From: Ochotona curzoniae
Lineage: Eukaryota > Chordata > Mammalia > Lagomorpha > Ochotonidae
Reading direction: 5' to 3'
DNA length: 64,000 nt
NCBI RefSeq assembly: GCF_017591425.1
Contig: NW_024465751.1
Coordinates: 9,920,001 to 9,984,000 of the forward strand
Part shown: positions 44,813 through 56,282 of the stretch, piece by piece
How positions within the stretch are numbered: position 1 is the stretch's first letter
Layout of the letters: each line of letters starts with the position of its first letter
The notes under the pieces: generated by a model
Databases searched by the model: none
What the model was told of the DNA's origin: nothing
What the model saw: only the letters and a program-made list of their open reading frames with translations
Translations under genes and position numbers: made by a program

Positions 44813-45153
44813 CCAGGAGAGGGACTGGCAAACTTGGACAGTGAAGGGTCAGGCTGTCCCTATTCCAGGCTTTGCAGGCCATCTGCTCTCCGTTTCAGAG
44901 TCAGAATTCTGTTGCTATAGCCACACAACAGCCATAGGTGATATGGAAATGAATGGTGATGTCTTCATATGGAAATGAATGGTGATGTGTTTGGATGCAG
45001 GAATGCAAATTTTCTAAAAATTTCAAATGTCATGAAATACCATTTTTCATTTGATGATAAAATTCAGTTTAAAAAGGTTAAAGCTGTCCTTAGCCTGTGG
45101 GCAGCATGAATATAGGAGATGGGCTGCATTTGGACCAGTGGTCATAACTTGCT
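44813..45153 (+). mobile_element. Non-autonomous hAT-Charlie DNA transposon (MER type)
   Basis: 'actggcaaacttggacagtg', 'ccaggctttgcaggccatct', 'ccacacaacagccataggtg' and 'gggctgcatttggaccagtg' are in the order of the element family that ends '..ggccatagtttgc'. It carries an internal 26-bp tandem duplication at 44,941-44,992. Confidence 0.7.
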
Positions 45154-45726
45154 CATTCCCGCACTTGAGTGATTTTTCAGAAACTCTGCAGTTTTACTTC
45201 TGGTTGCTGCCTCTGCTAGGTGATCTGAGAGGTGCCAGACTGTGGCTGAAACTCCTGGGCTGCATGTTAACCCCATAGACACCTTCGCAGAGACATTGTT
45301 CAAGTCCTAATTCAGAGCTAACGAAGCAAAGGCTCTCAGCTGGGACCTGGGATGACTGGGAATTGAACCCAAGTGGTCTCGGGCTGTTCTCTATCTTCCA
45401 GGCCAAAGCTACCCTGGATAACAGAACACCAGTGTTTTCCTGCCACACTTTGAAGGTTCAACAAGGTCTTTAAACCATGGGCTATGAAGGCTTCTAGCGC
45501 TCTCTTAACCTACCGCCCTCACTGCCCTTATCTTTCCTGCTGCCTGCTGCTCCCCAGAAATTTTGGTTTGTCTTGGTGTTTCTGGCTCAGGACTTCTATA
45601 CCATTTACCCACAGTGCTCCTCCTCTCTCTCTTGCCCGAGGGGTGCCTGTTTGGTCCTTTGGGTATGAAATGCCAGTCTCAAACATGCCTTCTATGGCCG
45701 CCTTTTAAAAATTAGCACATACTTGA
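45154..45726. other. Unassigned sequence
   Basis: No gene or named repeat recognised. Confidence 0.3.
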
Positions 45727-46018
45727 TCCAGAGTGGTAGCTTCTCAGGTTAAGCCTTCAACTGCATTGCAGATAGGATTGAAGTCCTAGGGGTTTCACTT
45801 CTCATCCAGTTCCATGCCAGTGAACCTGTGAAAGCAGTGGAACATGGCTCAAGTCCTTGGGCTCCTGCACCCCTGTTGGAGACCCGGATGGAACTCTTGG
45901 TTTCAGCTAGTCCAGCTCTGGTAGTTGTGGCTGTTTGGGAAGAACCAACATATGGAAGATCTCTCTCTTCCTCCATTTCTATAACTCTGCCTTTCAAGTA
46001 AAATCAAACAAAACAAAT
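45727..46018 (+). repeat. CSINE, old
   Basis: 'ccagagtggtagcttctcag' head, 'tgcacccctgttggagaccc', 'catatggaagatctctctct' and 'ctctgcctttcaagtaaaat', with an A-rich tail to about 46,070. Confidence 0.75.
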
Positions 46019-46229
46019 CCTAGAAACAAAAACAAGACAAAACAAAACAACAACAACAAAAAAACTAGCACCCTCACTCCACCTCCCAGTGCAGGGCACT
46101 TCTGTCTCCCAGAGGAGCTGAGCCATGTCTGAGCTGGTGGTGCTAGTTTCCTGCATATCATCCTAAAGGTCTTGTGTGCGTGTACAAGAGAGTACATATA
46201 TCCACGCTACTCCTCTTCCTGCATGACAC

Positions 46230-46560
46230 AAGTGGCAGCATAACATGCATGTCATTCTTACTTTGCTACTTGGCTGTGTGCTGCAGACAGATCGTAAGTA
46301 TTCTTTCTATGTCCCTGCAACCTGGGCTTCATCTTTTGTCTCCAGAGTATTTGATCATTTACACATTCCACAGCTTATTAAATCATCCGCTTGAGATAGA
46401 CAGTTGAATTGTTTCCAGATTTTTTTTTTGCTGTTACAAACCATGAGTAGCTTTGTACATACGTCACTTCACACATGTGCAAATACATCTGAAGGATGAC
46501 AGTCTAGACAGGGAACTGCTGGGATGAATGTTTGCTGCAACATTCTTTGGAGCCTGCCTT
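46230..46560 (-). mobile_element. Old LINE-1 3' end, antisense
   Basis: 'gttgaattgtttccagattt', 'tgctgttacaaaccatgagt', 'cacacatgtgcaaatacatc' and 'agggaactgctgggatgaat' form the antisense L1M tail. Confidence 0.6.
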
Positions 46561-46835
46561 TTCAGAAAGCATGTTTTAGAGCTTGGAACTGACACACCAA
46601 TGTGAAGATTCACACTGACTGTGAAAACTGAACCGTGGTAAACCCGGGCAATGTTGAGAGAGAGGCTGGGAGTGGAGAACGAGAGCTCTGAGAATCAGCT
46701 TAATGAAATATTTCCCTAACAGCATCCCTTCACCCCGCCTTCTTAATATTCCCCTCTGGTGGGGTAAATCTTTGCAAAGCAGACATATTGTATGAACTCC
46801 ATGGCAGACACATTTCCAAACAAATTTAGTTCTGT
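46561..46835. other. Unassigned sequence
   Basis: No gene or named repeat recognised. Confidence 0.3.
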
Positions 46836-46839
46836 AGCC

Positions 46840-47000
46840 TTTCAGTTAATGTGATCAAGGACATGTTACTTGCCCTTTCTGAACCTGTTCTCGTCAACTG
46901 TAAAACAGAATTGATAACTCCAAATGGAGGGCAGTTGGGATGATCAAATAATCAGAACATGGATTGTAGTAAATATGTAATGTTTGCTATTATTATTATT
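46840..47000 (+). repeat. MIR SINE
   Basis: 'atgttacttgccctttctga', 'ctgttctcgtcaactgtaaa' then 'aacagaattgataac' and 'gtaatgtttgctattattat' in sense. Confidence 0.65.
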
Positions 47001-47455
47001 ACTAGCTTTGAGGTCATAGAATCCCCAATAGCCAATGTTGCCCAGACACAGGGGGATTAAACCAGTGCTCTGGGAGGAAGCAGATTTGACAGGGCAATTA
47101 GAGCACCAGCTAGTTTCAGATCACAGAATGCCTGGGCTGGGGGTGAGAAGGTGATGCAATAGTTCTAGAGATAACCTTTGCCTGTTTCCCAGCTTAGCTA
47201 GGGCCAGCTTGGTTAATGGTTAAGTGTGTGGCACCTGTAATAGCTTGGAAGGCCTTCCTGTGCACTTAATACTCAATATAGCCAAGGGAAAGCAGCTTCT
47301 CAAGGAGAGATCTCCTTAGATTGTGTCTGCTGGATGGCTGGTGTAGGATATGATCAGCAACCTGCACCCCTCCTGCTGCAGAGAGATCTTTGACGTCTAT
47401 TGGAAACCATCTTGGCATCATCACCACAGCTGTTGTCACCACAATCCTTCTCTAG
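47001..47455. other. Unassigned sequence
   Basis: No gene or named repeat recognised. Confidence 0.3.
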
Positions 47456-47459
47456 GCAG

Positions 47460-47650
47460 GGTCATTACAATGCTAAGAAGCTGACATGCATTTTCTATTC
47501 CCAAACAACTCAATAAGAGAGATACTATTGTTTTTCAGACATGGAAATTTGGATTTATATCATTTGCTAAAATTCACATAATAAGTAAGTAGTAGAACTG
47601 AGACTTAGACTATGTAAAGCCAAGTCTGTATCTTTACCCACTACACTATC
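47460..47650 (-). repeat. MIR fragment, antisense
   Basis: 'cagacatggaaatttggatt', 'agtaagtagtagaactgaga' and 'tctgtatctttacccactac' match the reverse complement of MIR. Confidence 0.6.
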
Positions 47651-48525
47651 CTGAGTATCATCATCACCAGAATCGTCACCACCATATCCACCATCATCGA
47701 CTTTGTCATCACCATCACCACCATCCCTAGCATAATTTTCATAGAAGCTAAACACATCTTTATTGTTTTCACAACTTGAGTGGTGTGATCACATCATCCA
47801 GTTGTTGGATGAACTACCTACTACACACACATGTCTAGAGCAATGATAGGCATATACTAAGCTTTCATTTCTTCTTTTTTATGAACAACTCATTACCATC
47901 TACTTAGACCCACCTGATAAGTCACTGGGACCCTAGCCTGGCTCAAAGTTTCTCGCTGAGCTTGTGAGGCAAAGAAAGAGTGTGGCCCCCAAGTGTCTTC
48001 TAATCGTCCTCTTCTAAGACGAGCCATGTGACCTCAAGAGTTGTCTCCAATGATGTCCCCTCCTGGGATTGACATTTGGGCTGCAAAGCCTCCTGCCTGC
48101 ATTTGCACAGGACCTTGCCATTAGACTATGAAGGAGGGACCCATAGCATCTTGCTCTTGGTTGCAATCTTTGACAGAGTTCATGCTTGCGGCTGGTTCTC
48201 TTTGGAGTTGTGCTGTTGAACCTGGGCTTCCCCAGCTCTGTTCCTGGAGCATATGACTTTATCCACTTGGGGTTTTCCTCTCTTCTCAGTTTCTTTCTCT
48301 GAGACCATTTCTTTCTCCTTCGGGTCATCGAAGCTTCACTTATCCCAGCCAGGTTCTCCAGGGAGCTTTATTTTTTTGAACAAAATCTGGGGCTCCTAAT
48401 ATTTTTGACTCATTAATTGAAGTACGGATCTTTCAGAGCTCACTATGCATATGACTGATAAAGCAGGCAAACTTTCTTCTTGAATGTTATGTCTGTAACC
48501 CTCCTAATGTTACACAGTTGCAAAT
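47651..48525. other. Unassigned sequence with a CAT/CAC-rich simple stretch
   Basis: 47,655-47,735 is an imperfect CAC/CAT trinucleotide run. The rest is unassigned; a 104-codon minus-strand open frame at 48,328-48,014 has no features I recognise. Confidence 0.35.

Positions 48526-48526
<1 letters not shown>

Positions 48527-48565
<39 letters not shown>
48527..48565. repeat. (GT)n microsatellite
   Basis: 39 bp of pure GT. A shorter GT run lies at 48,838-48,851. Confidence 0.95.
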
Positions 48566-48566
<1 letters not shown>

Positions 48567-48899
48567 ATGCGATCAAGGCAGGGGCCAAGATTTAGCTGGA
48601 CTTAGATTCTTCCATTGAACTTTGTATCTGATTCTGAAGCTGATCCCAAGCCTTGGAATTCATGGGTTGGTGCCTGGTGGGTCAGACAGGCTGTGACTTC
48701 ACTAGCCAGAGCCAACGGCTCTTCTGACACAAGATCACAGGGAGAAAGTCTTGAATCCTCAACTGTGAACTTGCAGTCTCCAAGGAACGTATTACAAAGA
48801 TACTCCCATGATTTTGGTAGACAATAAAAGCAAGACGTGTGTGTGTGTGTGATCCCAAGCGACATATGAATGAAGTGTTTCTGCACAGGCAAGAGCTTT
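48566..48899. other. Unassigned sequence
   Basis: No gene or named repeat, apart from the short GT run. Confidence 0.3.
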
Positions 48900-49095
48900 G
48901 AGTCTGACCAGGTTTGGAGTCTAGTTCTGCTTGGAGAAGTGTCGATTCCAGAGTTAGTTTACCTGGGCTCAAACCCTGTTCCTGTTGCTTATTATCTATG
49001 AAATCTTAGTGAATTGTTTTGTAACTTTGTGCTTCAGTTTCCTCACTGATGTCCATATCTGTTGCGAGAATCCAGTGAAGTGATGCATATCAAAT
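48900..49095 (+). repeat. MIR SINE
   Basis: 'gtttacctgggctcaaaccc', 'ttgcttattatctatgaaat' and 'tgtgcttcagtttcctcact' then 'gatgtccatatctg' in sense. Confidence 0.65.
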
Positions 49096-49099
49096 ACTC

Positions 49100-49980
49100 A
49101 TCTCTTAGCCTGTGGTGTAGGCACGGATAAATCATAGGCATCAGTTTCTAACACAATTAGCTTGCTAACTGTTCTTGGTCCCTCTTTTTCTCTGTAACTA
49201 TATTAGAGGAGGAAAGCTGAGAGGCCTGTGACCTTGCCACCCCACTAGTTTGACCCCAAGCTATCTCCATTTGTGCATCCCGGTCTTAGGAGCAGAGGAC
49301 TGAATCTTTGGCACTCTTCACTGAGCTTCATAGTTGAGATGTAAGCCACGTCTCTTCCTCACTCCTGCCGTTAGGATTTTTAATCTCACAACTTGGCTTG
49401 GTGACCTCAGATTTTGCTGTGAGAGTAGATTTTGCAGGCTATTCCCAGATGAGTTCTTGCTGGGGACATGCTCAGGCCAGGAAAGTGATTTTTTTTTTTT
49501 TCTCTCCTCTAATGCAAGGCAGATGCCGTTTCACCTGAAAGGATTTGGAGAAAGAGATGTCATAGTTGGATTTCCCCTGTGCTGCCAGAGGACATTGATC
49601 ATCTTACAAGGATCCAGTGCCTGATGTTTGCCACTCTTAATTTAAGGTGGGCCCACAAATGGGTGGGTGGGCAGGTGCTGTGGAAGCTGTATAAGCTCTC
49701 TGAGAAAGGGGTTTAGCACTTGGCTCTGATGTGCTTGGCAGGATTCACTCCCTCCTTACTGAGGCTATCATGAAGAAAGGGAATGATGGGAGAAGTAGCC
49801 AGATTCCTTGCTCCTCCAACCCTGGGAATATCTGGAATATAGAGGAGAGTCAGATGCCTTTTTGGCTGAGAGGGTGCATTTCTTGGGTTTCTCCACCATT
49901 GGAATGGATGTGTGATTGTAGGCATCAGCTGGCTCATCTTGTCTCAGGTGACACTGACTCACCACCCTTGCCTCTCTCAT
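49100..49980. other. Unassigned sequence
   Basis: No gene or named repeat, except a T run at 49,489-49,500. Confidence 0.3.
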
Positions 49981-49984
49981 GCAG

Positions 49985-50225
49985 TGTAGTCTGGTAGCAA
50001 GGACTAGTTTTGCTGCCTGAATCATCTGAACTTGAATCTTGGTCCTATCTCTCATTATTCCCATGACATTGGGCAGGTTCCTTGACCTCTCTGAGTTTCA
50101 GATGTCTCACAAGCAAAGCGAGGATAGGAATATCTGCTTTGCAAGTGTGTGTGAAAGTTGAAGTGAGATAACTTGTGAATGGTGTAGATGCATAGTATTC
50201 AGTAAATGGAAGTGCTTATTAATGA
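49985..50225 (+). repeat. MIR SINE
   Basis: 'aacttgaatcttggtcctat', 'tgacattgggcaggttcctt', 'gacctctctgagtttcagat' and 'catagtattcagtaaatgga' give a near-complete MIR. Confidence 0.75.
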
Positions 50226-50499
50226 TTGCTGGTGAGATGCTTGTAACATGTGATGATAAAAAGGAAACAAACCGAATGGTTGAAAATGACAAAAGTCACA
50301 ATATTAGGTAAATTAAAAGCAGTGTACCAAGCCATCTATGCATAGCTACACTACAACATGAATCTGGAATTTATTATTAAATTTTTCTTTTCTTGAATGT
50401 TGGTGGAGCTCGGAGCCAGGGCTGTCTCCATCCCCTGTGCTATCTAGTCACTGATACATTTCCACACGCTCTGTCTACTGTCCACTTTTGTGGCATTAT

Positions 50500-50541
50500 G
50501 AGAGAGAGAGAGAGAGAGAGCGAGAGTGAGAGAGAGAGAGA
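50500..50541. repeat. (AG)n microsatellite
   Basis: 42 bp of AG with two interruptions. Confidence 0.9.
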
Positions 50542-50749
50542 AATTGTGTCAGGGCTAATAAAGGAGCTATACAGAATACTTGGCCTCTGTTTCGTATTTC
50601 AGACTTCAAAGAAGAGGGTCTTCCTCAACTCCTATCTAATAATAGCAGTCAGTGTTCCCATTAGCAACTGTGTACTGACTGAGCAAATTCCATTTCTCTA
50701 GAGGTCTCTCTCCAAGGCCCAGTTGATGTTGTTTCAGCTTTTTGTTATT

Positions 50750-51000
50750 GTTGCTGTTTTCAAAACTTTTTTATATTGAAATAGTTACAGGAAGTTGGAA
50801 GTACAGTGTAGACCGTGATGGGTACCCTCACCCAGTTTTCCACCTTGCAAGTCTGTGGTATAACATCAACACCAGGAAAATGCTGTTGTTCCCATGTGTG
50901 TTCTCATGTGCAGATCTGTGTAATCACCACCACAATCATGATATAGAATGATCTTATCATCAGAATGATCTCTTCTTGCTGTTTTTTTTTATGGGCAGTC
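50750..51000 (-). mobile_element. Old LINE-1 3' UTR (L1ME-type), antisense
   Basis: 'gaaatagttacaggaagttg', 'accctcacccagttttccac', 'aacatcaacaccaggaaaat' and 'gtaatcaccaccacaatcat' are characteristic antisense L1ME 3' UTR blocks. Confidence 0.65.
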
Positions 51001-51212
51001 TTCCACTGTTGCTCTTTCAAACCATTGATAATCACTGTCCCAGGATATTTTTGGGAGTGAAAAGTAATACCAATGCTTATCTATTATAATGCAAGGACAA
51101 TGGGTATAAACTGAGATGCTTATGTTCATCAAAAGTCTGATTTCTGAGTGGTGTTGATACTGATGGTGGTGGTGGTAGTGTGCATGTGTGTGTGTGTGCC
51201 TGGGAATGGAGA

Positions 51213-51392
51213 TGATGTGTCCCAGTGGCCCCGCTTTCCATTCAGCTCCCTGACTGTGGTCAAGGGATACTGCAACCGTGGAAGACCGGGAAGAAGCTCC
51301 AGGATCCTGGCTCTGGGTCAGCTCAACTCTGGCTGTTGCAACCATTTGGGGAGTGAATCAGCGGACGGAAGATCTTCCTCTCTGTCTCTCTT
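51213..51392 (+). repeat. CSINE, truncated or internally deleted head
   Basis: 'cccagtggccccgctttcca', 'ggaagaccgggaagaagctc', 'tttggggagtgaatcagcgg' and 'acggaagatcttcctctctg'. It keeps several CpGs, so it is fairly young. A GT run (51,177-51,199) precedes it and part of the head is missing. Confidence 0.8.
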
Positions 51393-51533
51393 CAAGAACC
51401 ATTAGTCTAACCTAACTCCAGAGAGAGTTGTAAGGACTTTAATACCATGGAAGTGCATTACTTTGTAAAAAAAAAAAAAGTCAAATACCTTCCCAGAACA
51501 CCCCAGACAACCTTGCCAATCAACCAAGACTGG

Positions 51534-51534
<1 letters not shown>

Positions 51535-51581
<47 letters not shown>
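51535..51581. repeat. (AC)n microsatellite
   Basis: 47 bp of pure AC. Confidence 0.97.
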
Positions 51582-51582
<1 letters not shown>

Positions 51583-51589
51583 TACTCAC

Positions 51590-52190
51590 ATGCATATACA
51601 CACTGCATTGCATATGCATGAACACATATCCCTCGTTTGTTGGCAGGTTGATTTATATGGGAAAAGATCATGATTAGAAAGTAGGAAGTGAATCAACCAC
51701 TTCAGCAAAACCAATCACCTGCATTAGATTTCAACTGTTTCTAAATTATGGTTTTAATCACATGTTGTTGCTGTATCTTGCTTCCTGTTCTTAGCTATTC
51801 TTTCCCCTTGATGACTATAATTTAAATGTAACTACATTGTTTAAGTGCAAGATATTTTTTTTATTACAGTTTGTATGGAAGAGCCTTAGCAAAATAAAGT
51901 CATTTGCATCTCATATCCTAAAAATGGAAAAAAAGAGATATACCATCCCTCCAACAACATCCCACAGTCTTTTAAAACTGAAGATTTCTTCTTAATTACT
52001 CCTGAATGGATTTCTCAATCTGTTTTATATGAGTGCAACATGTTGATACTAATTAGGTATAAAGAGAAACACGAGTAATTAGGGAGCACATTATAAGTCT
52101 TGCTTGTTCTAGTGTAGAGTTTCACAGTTAAAGAGGATACTTGTCATTCTGCATATAGAGATTAAAACATCCTACTGGAGGCAGTGGATG
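51590..52190. other. AT-rich unique stretch, candidate conserved non-coding element
   Basis: No repeat signature. It is dense in TAATTA/ATTTGCAT-type cores ('gtcatttgcatctcatatcc', 'actaattaggtataaagaga', 'acgagtaattagggagcac'). A regulatory role is inferred. Confidence 0.25.
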
Positions 52191-52199
52191 AAGTATTAG

Positions 52200-52310
52200 A
52201 ATCTCATTTATCAATGAGACGACTGAGGCTCAAAGAGAGTGAGTGCCTTGCCCAAAGTTACATGCTTAGAAAATGGTTGACGTGGTTACAGTCCAGGTTT
52301 TTTAGCTCCA
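52200..52310 (-). repeat. MIR fragment, antisense
   Basis: 'atgagacgactgaggctcaa', 'agtgagtgccttgcccaaag' and 'ttacatgcttagaaaatgg' match the reverse complement of MIR. Confidence 0.65.
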
Positions 52311-52314
52311 ATGT

Positions 52315-53025
52315 TCCATTTTGTAAGGTTCCTAATATTAGATGACATCAGCAGTAACTTTTGTGTCCCATGTGGAGGTTTATCCAACTTTCATTTTTCT
52401 GGCTTGAATTCCCCTAGTGACCAGCTTTCGTCATTATCTTCTCACATGTTAATTTTGATTTCAGATGGGTGGTTTCTAAAACTCAGTTTATGTAAATATT
52501 ATGTCCTTCTCCCTCGTGAGGAGCTGTGTTCCTGATTTTGGTGACACCAGCAATGCTGTGCTTTGCTCCAGGTTTGATTAGGCTGGTCCACAGAGTAACA
52601 ACTGGCCCAGATGTGATAGCGAGGATGGCATGATGGTGACCGGTCATGAAGCAAAGGGGACAGAAAGAGAGCAGGGATCATTACAGCTCTGGAGAGAATT
52701 GCTTAGGGCATTCCAGAGCAGGTGGCATAGGACCTGGGATCTTGGCTACCAGGAATTATTGCCTGGGTGGTAGGGGGCAGGGAGTGGACACTTCAGGAAG
52801 AGATTATATGAAAAACTGTAGGAGGAACACATAGCTCCACTTAACTCCTGTTCCAGGGAATGCAATCTGGTGTAGCTGAGAGAATAAGTCCTTTCAAGTG
52901 AGATTGATGTTGGGCAAAAATGAAGGTTGGACCAGCCATGAGGAATCCTTGGGGCCCACCAGTCTGAGAATCAGCCGAGCTCCTAAATTCTACATAACAG
53001 GAAATAGATTCATGCAGGGCTTCTA
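52315..53025. other. Unassigned sequence
   Basis: No gene or named repeat recognised. Confidence 0.3.
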
Positions 53026-53027
53026 GA

Positions 53028-53160
53028 CCTGTGATTCTGAATTCTGGTTCCACATATAGCCACCACCAAGGTTCTGATTCTGTTGGTGTGGAGCCTGGGC
53101 CTTCACATAATAAAACAAGCAAACAAACTCAGGTGATATTAATTAACCACTAAAAAAATT
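53028..53160 (+). mobile_element. MER5A-like hAT-Charlie element
   Basis: 'aaggttctgattctgttggt', 'gtggagcctgggccttcaca' and 'aactcaggtgatattaatt' follow the MER5A order in sense. Confidence 0.55.
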
Positions 53161-53164
53161 GTTT

Positions 53165-53790
53165 TGACACTCGTTAAAATGGTAAGGAAGACTTTATTCA
53201 AGACTATGGCAAAAGTGAAGAGAGATGGGGTTCACTGTTGAATATTGCCAGCACAAGTGGGGTTCGCAGTCTAGAGTAAGGGGCCTGTGAGTGAAAAATT
53301 CCTGAAAAAAGACATCAGAGACAGAGCCAATGAGAGGCCACAAACTTAGACATCGTAAGTTGTGCATGAGGACCTTGGTCAGATACCAAGGGTGAGGGAA
53401 TGGCTTGGATGGTTCTTTGCCAAGACAGGAATGGGAAGAACAAAGTCAAGACTAAGGCTGCACTGGGATGATGCTGAATCAGCAAGAGGACTCAGTGGAA
53501 TTTGAGTAAAGTTCTGTCAAGGAGGACATCTTTGTCAGTATGACTGGGGTTGAGGCCTTTGGTTTGTGGTTGTGGCAGGGGCACAGAATGAACCACATCC
53601 ACAAATATCAGTGTTCACCATTCTGCCTCATTCTTTATTGCAGCTCCAGAGCCTGTGGTGGCTAATAGTGCATGAAGCTATTGCTCAATAAGTATAACAT
53701 TTATAGAATGAATGACCTTGAGAATGACACCTCATTCATCCTGTTGAGAGGGGTGAAGAGACTGTAGGAAATTGTAGGGGCTGGGAATAG
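53165..53790. other. Unassigned, possibly old LTR-derived sequence
   Basis: No gene. I could not place it in a family. Confidence 0.25.
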
Positions 53791-53792
53791 AA

Positions 53793-54130
53793 ATGTTATG
53801 GTTTAAACAGGATTTGGCTCCCAAACTCATAAGGCTGTTAAATAAGAAAGCCATAGGTTCATGTTAAGGAACCGGGTCTACAGGGAAGGTCTTTGAACAC
53901 TGGGGCATGCCCTGGCAAGGCAGCTCTTCGGGAAGGTCAGTCATAAATGCTGAGTTGGACCCAACTGTCCTGTGCTTCTTGGATTATTGTGCAGTACTTC
54001 CTGTATACCTGCTCTTCCGTTGCCTTCCTAGGGCCTACCAAGAAGTTGAACCGGCAGGATCTACTTGCTCTTGGGCTGTGAACCTCCCAGACTATGAGGC
54101 AGAGTAAGCTTCTTAGCTTCAGCAGGAACT
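53793..54130 (+). mobile_element. MaLR LTR (THE1/MST/MLT-type)
   Basis: 'atgttatggtttaaacagga' then 'tttggctcccaaactcata', with 'gggctgtgaacctcccagac' near the end, fits a MaLR LTR in sense. Confidence 0.5.
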
Positions 54131-54395
54131 TTGCTTGGGTGTTGGTGATAGCCACCAAAGTTGACAATGTAAGAAGCAAGGGGAAGACAAGGAAGAGTCG
54201 ACTTTGAGCTCAGTGACACTCACCAGTTCTGCCTGTTGACAAGCTACCAGAGACTCACTTTCTTCACAAACTTAACAGTGACAAATAGATTCAATATGAT
54301 GATGGAATCAGACAAAATCTGTCAAGTCTCTTCCCATGCCCAGAGCCTAATGGTGACATTTAAGAAGCAGCTGACATGAAAAGGATGCGCAGAAG

Positions 54396-54705
54396 GCCCA
54401 GCATGATGACTCACTGGCTATTTAACCCCTTGCAAGTGCTGACATCCCATATGGGTGCCAGTTTGCATCCTGGTTGCTCCACTTCCCATTCACCTCCCTG
54501 CTTGTGGCCTGGAAAAGCAGTAGAGGATGGCCCAAAGCCTTGGGATCCTGCATCCGTGTGGGAGACCTGAAAGAGACTCCTGGCTCCTGGCTTCAGATAG
54601 GCACAGCTCCAGTCATTGTGGTCACTTGGTGAATGAACCAGAGAATGGAAGATCTTTCTGTCTCTCCTTCTTTCTGTAAATCTGACTTCCCCCCCCAAAA
54701 TATAT
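54396..54705 (+). repeat. CSINE
   Basis: 'ggcccagcatgatgactcac' head, 'acatcccatatgggtgccag', 'cctgcatccgtgtgggagac', 'aatgaaccagagaatggaag' and a C/A-rich end, then a TA-rich stretch to 54,775. Confidence 0.9.
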
Positions 54706-54984
54706 ATATTTTTATTTTATTTTATATATATTTTTTATTTTATTTAAGCTATATATATATATATTTAAAAAGTAAAGGATGCTCAGAAGTCCCTCTACTC
54801 ATGCTGTGGTCCAATAACATATGATGATGAAAAAAAATAGCATATATATTTGTTAACATAATGACATGCTGTTTCTAATTCAAACACACACAACACTCAG
54901 GAGACATATGAAATGGAACCTGCTAAAGAACACTGATGACTTCTATCATTCCTGCCTTGCTACTCCTGAGAACGCTAAGAGAAG
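54706..54984. repeat. TA-rich simple DNA and unassigned flank
   Basis: 54,697-54,770 is imperfect (TA)n/(TTTTA)n at the SINE tail; the remainder is unassigned. Confidence 0.6.
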
Positions 54985-55310
54985 TGGTGCGCCCAAATCA
55001 TCAGTCACTCTGCTTCTGAGCTAGGCTGTCTTGGTTCAAATTTGGCTCCATCCTTCACTGGCCTTCAGGAAGTTGTTAAGTCTCTCTTTGCCGTGATTCT
55101 CACATTTATAAAGCTGAGATAAATAGGATATCTTAAAAATTAATGGAAAATGGAATTAAAATATAAGTTTTCTTACAGAAAAAATGAGAATCCATGCTTA
55201 TTTAGAAATAATACTCTCTTATATAAACTTTTTGCAAATGAAATGGTGAACATAGTTAAAACATGAAGGAATATTTAGGAAAGTACCCAGTAAGTGCTCA
55301 AAATTATTAG
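54985..55310 (+). repeat. MIR SINE, diverged
   Basis: 'tgtcttggttcaaatttggc', 'ggccttcaggaagttgttaa' then 'gtctctctttgcc' and 'agtaagtgctcaaaattatt' in sense, with an AT-rich insertion between. Confidence 0.55.
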
Positions 55311-55334
55311 CTACAACTTAAGTTTATGGACACA

Positions 55335-55745
55335 TATTGTTTTCCATCATTGCCGTAGTAGAGTTAACAAACTTAGACTTTAAACCTAACACACATTTGT
55401 TACAGCTCTGTGGAGAACTGACATACACACGGCTGGACCAAGGTACTGAATGGAGGCTCTAGGAGAGAGTATTCAGTTATCCTGGTGCCTTTTCCGACTT
55501 CCAGGAGCTTTGCTTACAGACTTTTTTCTATGTTCATTGCATCGCTTTGTCCTTTCTTCCATGGTTACAGTGTTACGGACTACTGATCAGACAGGCTGTG
55601 TGATTTGATTTGTTACACCTTCATGACCCAGGATAACATTCCCATCATGATATCCTCAACCTAAGTGAGTGCACAGTGCCTTTTGCCATAGAAGTTGATA
55701 CAGTCACAAGTTCCAGGGAATAAGGTGTGAACATTTAGGGGTTTT
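55335..55745 (-). mobile_element. MLT1-type LTR, antisense
   Basis: 'atcattgccgtagtagagtt', 'gaatggaggctctaggagag', 'tgccttttccgacttccagg' and 'cacaagttccagggaataag' follow the reverse complement of MLT1. Confidence 0.65.
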
Positions 55746-55804
55746 TTTTATTCCCATTGTAGGTTACATCTATAACAAAAAATTAATTGATTAATCCTTA
55801 TTTT

Positions 55805-56220
55805 TTTCCTTGGATCACTGGGGTGGTATATTTTTATCCATCAAATTGACTGGGCCACAGGGCGCCCAGATATTTGGTCAGGCATTATTTTGAATACATG
55901 TTGAAAGGTGTTTTTGGATGAACTAATCATTTAAGGTGGTAGATTGAGTCTGGCCCTCTGTATTGTGAGGGACCCTAGGCAAGCAGTCGAAGGTCTGTTT
56001 ACAACAAAAGGCTGATCTTCATTTATATAAAAGCATTCCCCTTATATGGCTAGGATTGCGACTTCAGTTTTCTTTTGCTTTGGCGTGGAGCTTCTATCTT
56101 TTGCTATTCCGGGTTTCTGGCTTGCCACCTACAGATCTGGGGACATTGCAACCTACTTAGTCCTGTAAGTCAATTCACTCATGCATGTATATGTACATTC
56201 ATATCTGGTTCCTATGGAAA
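55805..56220 (+). mobile_element. Old ERVL/MaLR-like LTR (family uncertain)
   Basis: 'ccatcaaattgactgggcca', 'cagggcgcccagatatttgg' then 'tcaggcattattttgaa' and 'gcttgccacctacagatctg' resemble an LTR family with a 'caactggctagggcacggtgcccag' start. The exact name is uncertain. Confidence 0.45.
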
Positions 56221-56282
56221 ATAATGCATGCACAGACATCATTCAGTTATATCATCAATGTACTTAAAAGAAAATCTGCTAC

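Noticed and set aside
48014..48328. 104-codon Arg/Lys-rich minus-strand frame
   Set aside because: No domain recognised and no supporting splice or start context. Could be a decayed LTR.
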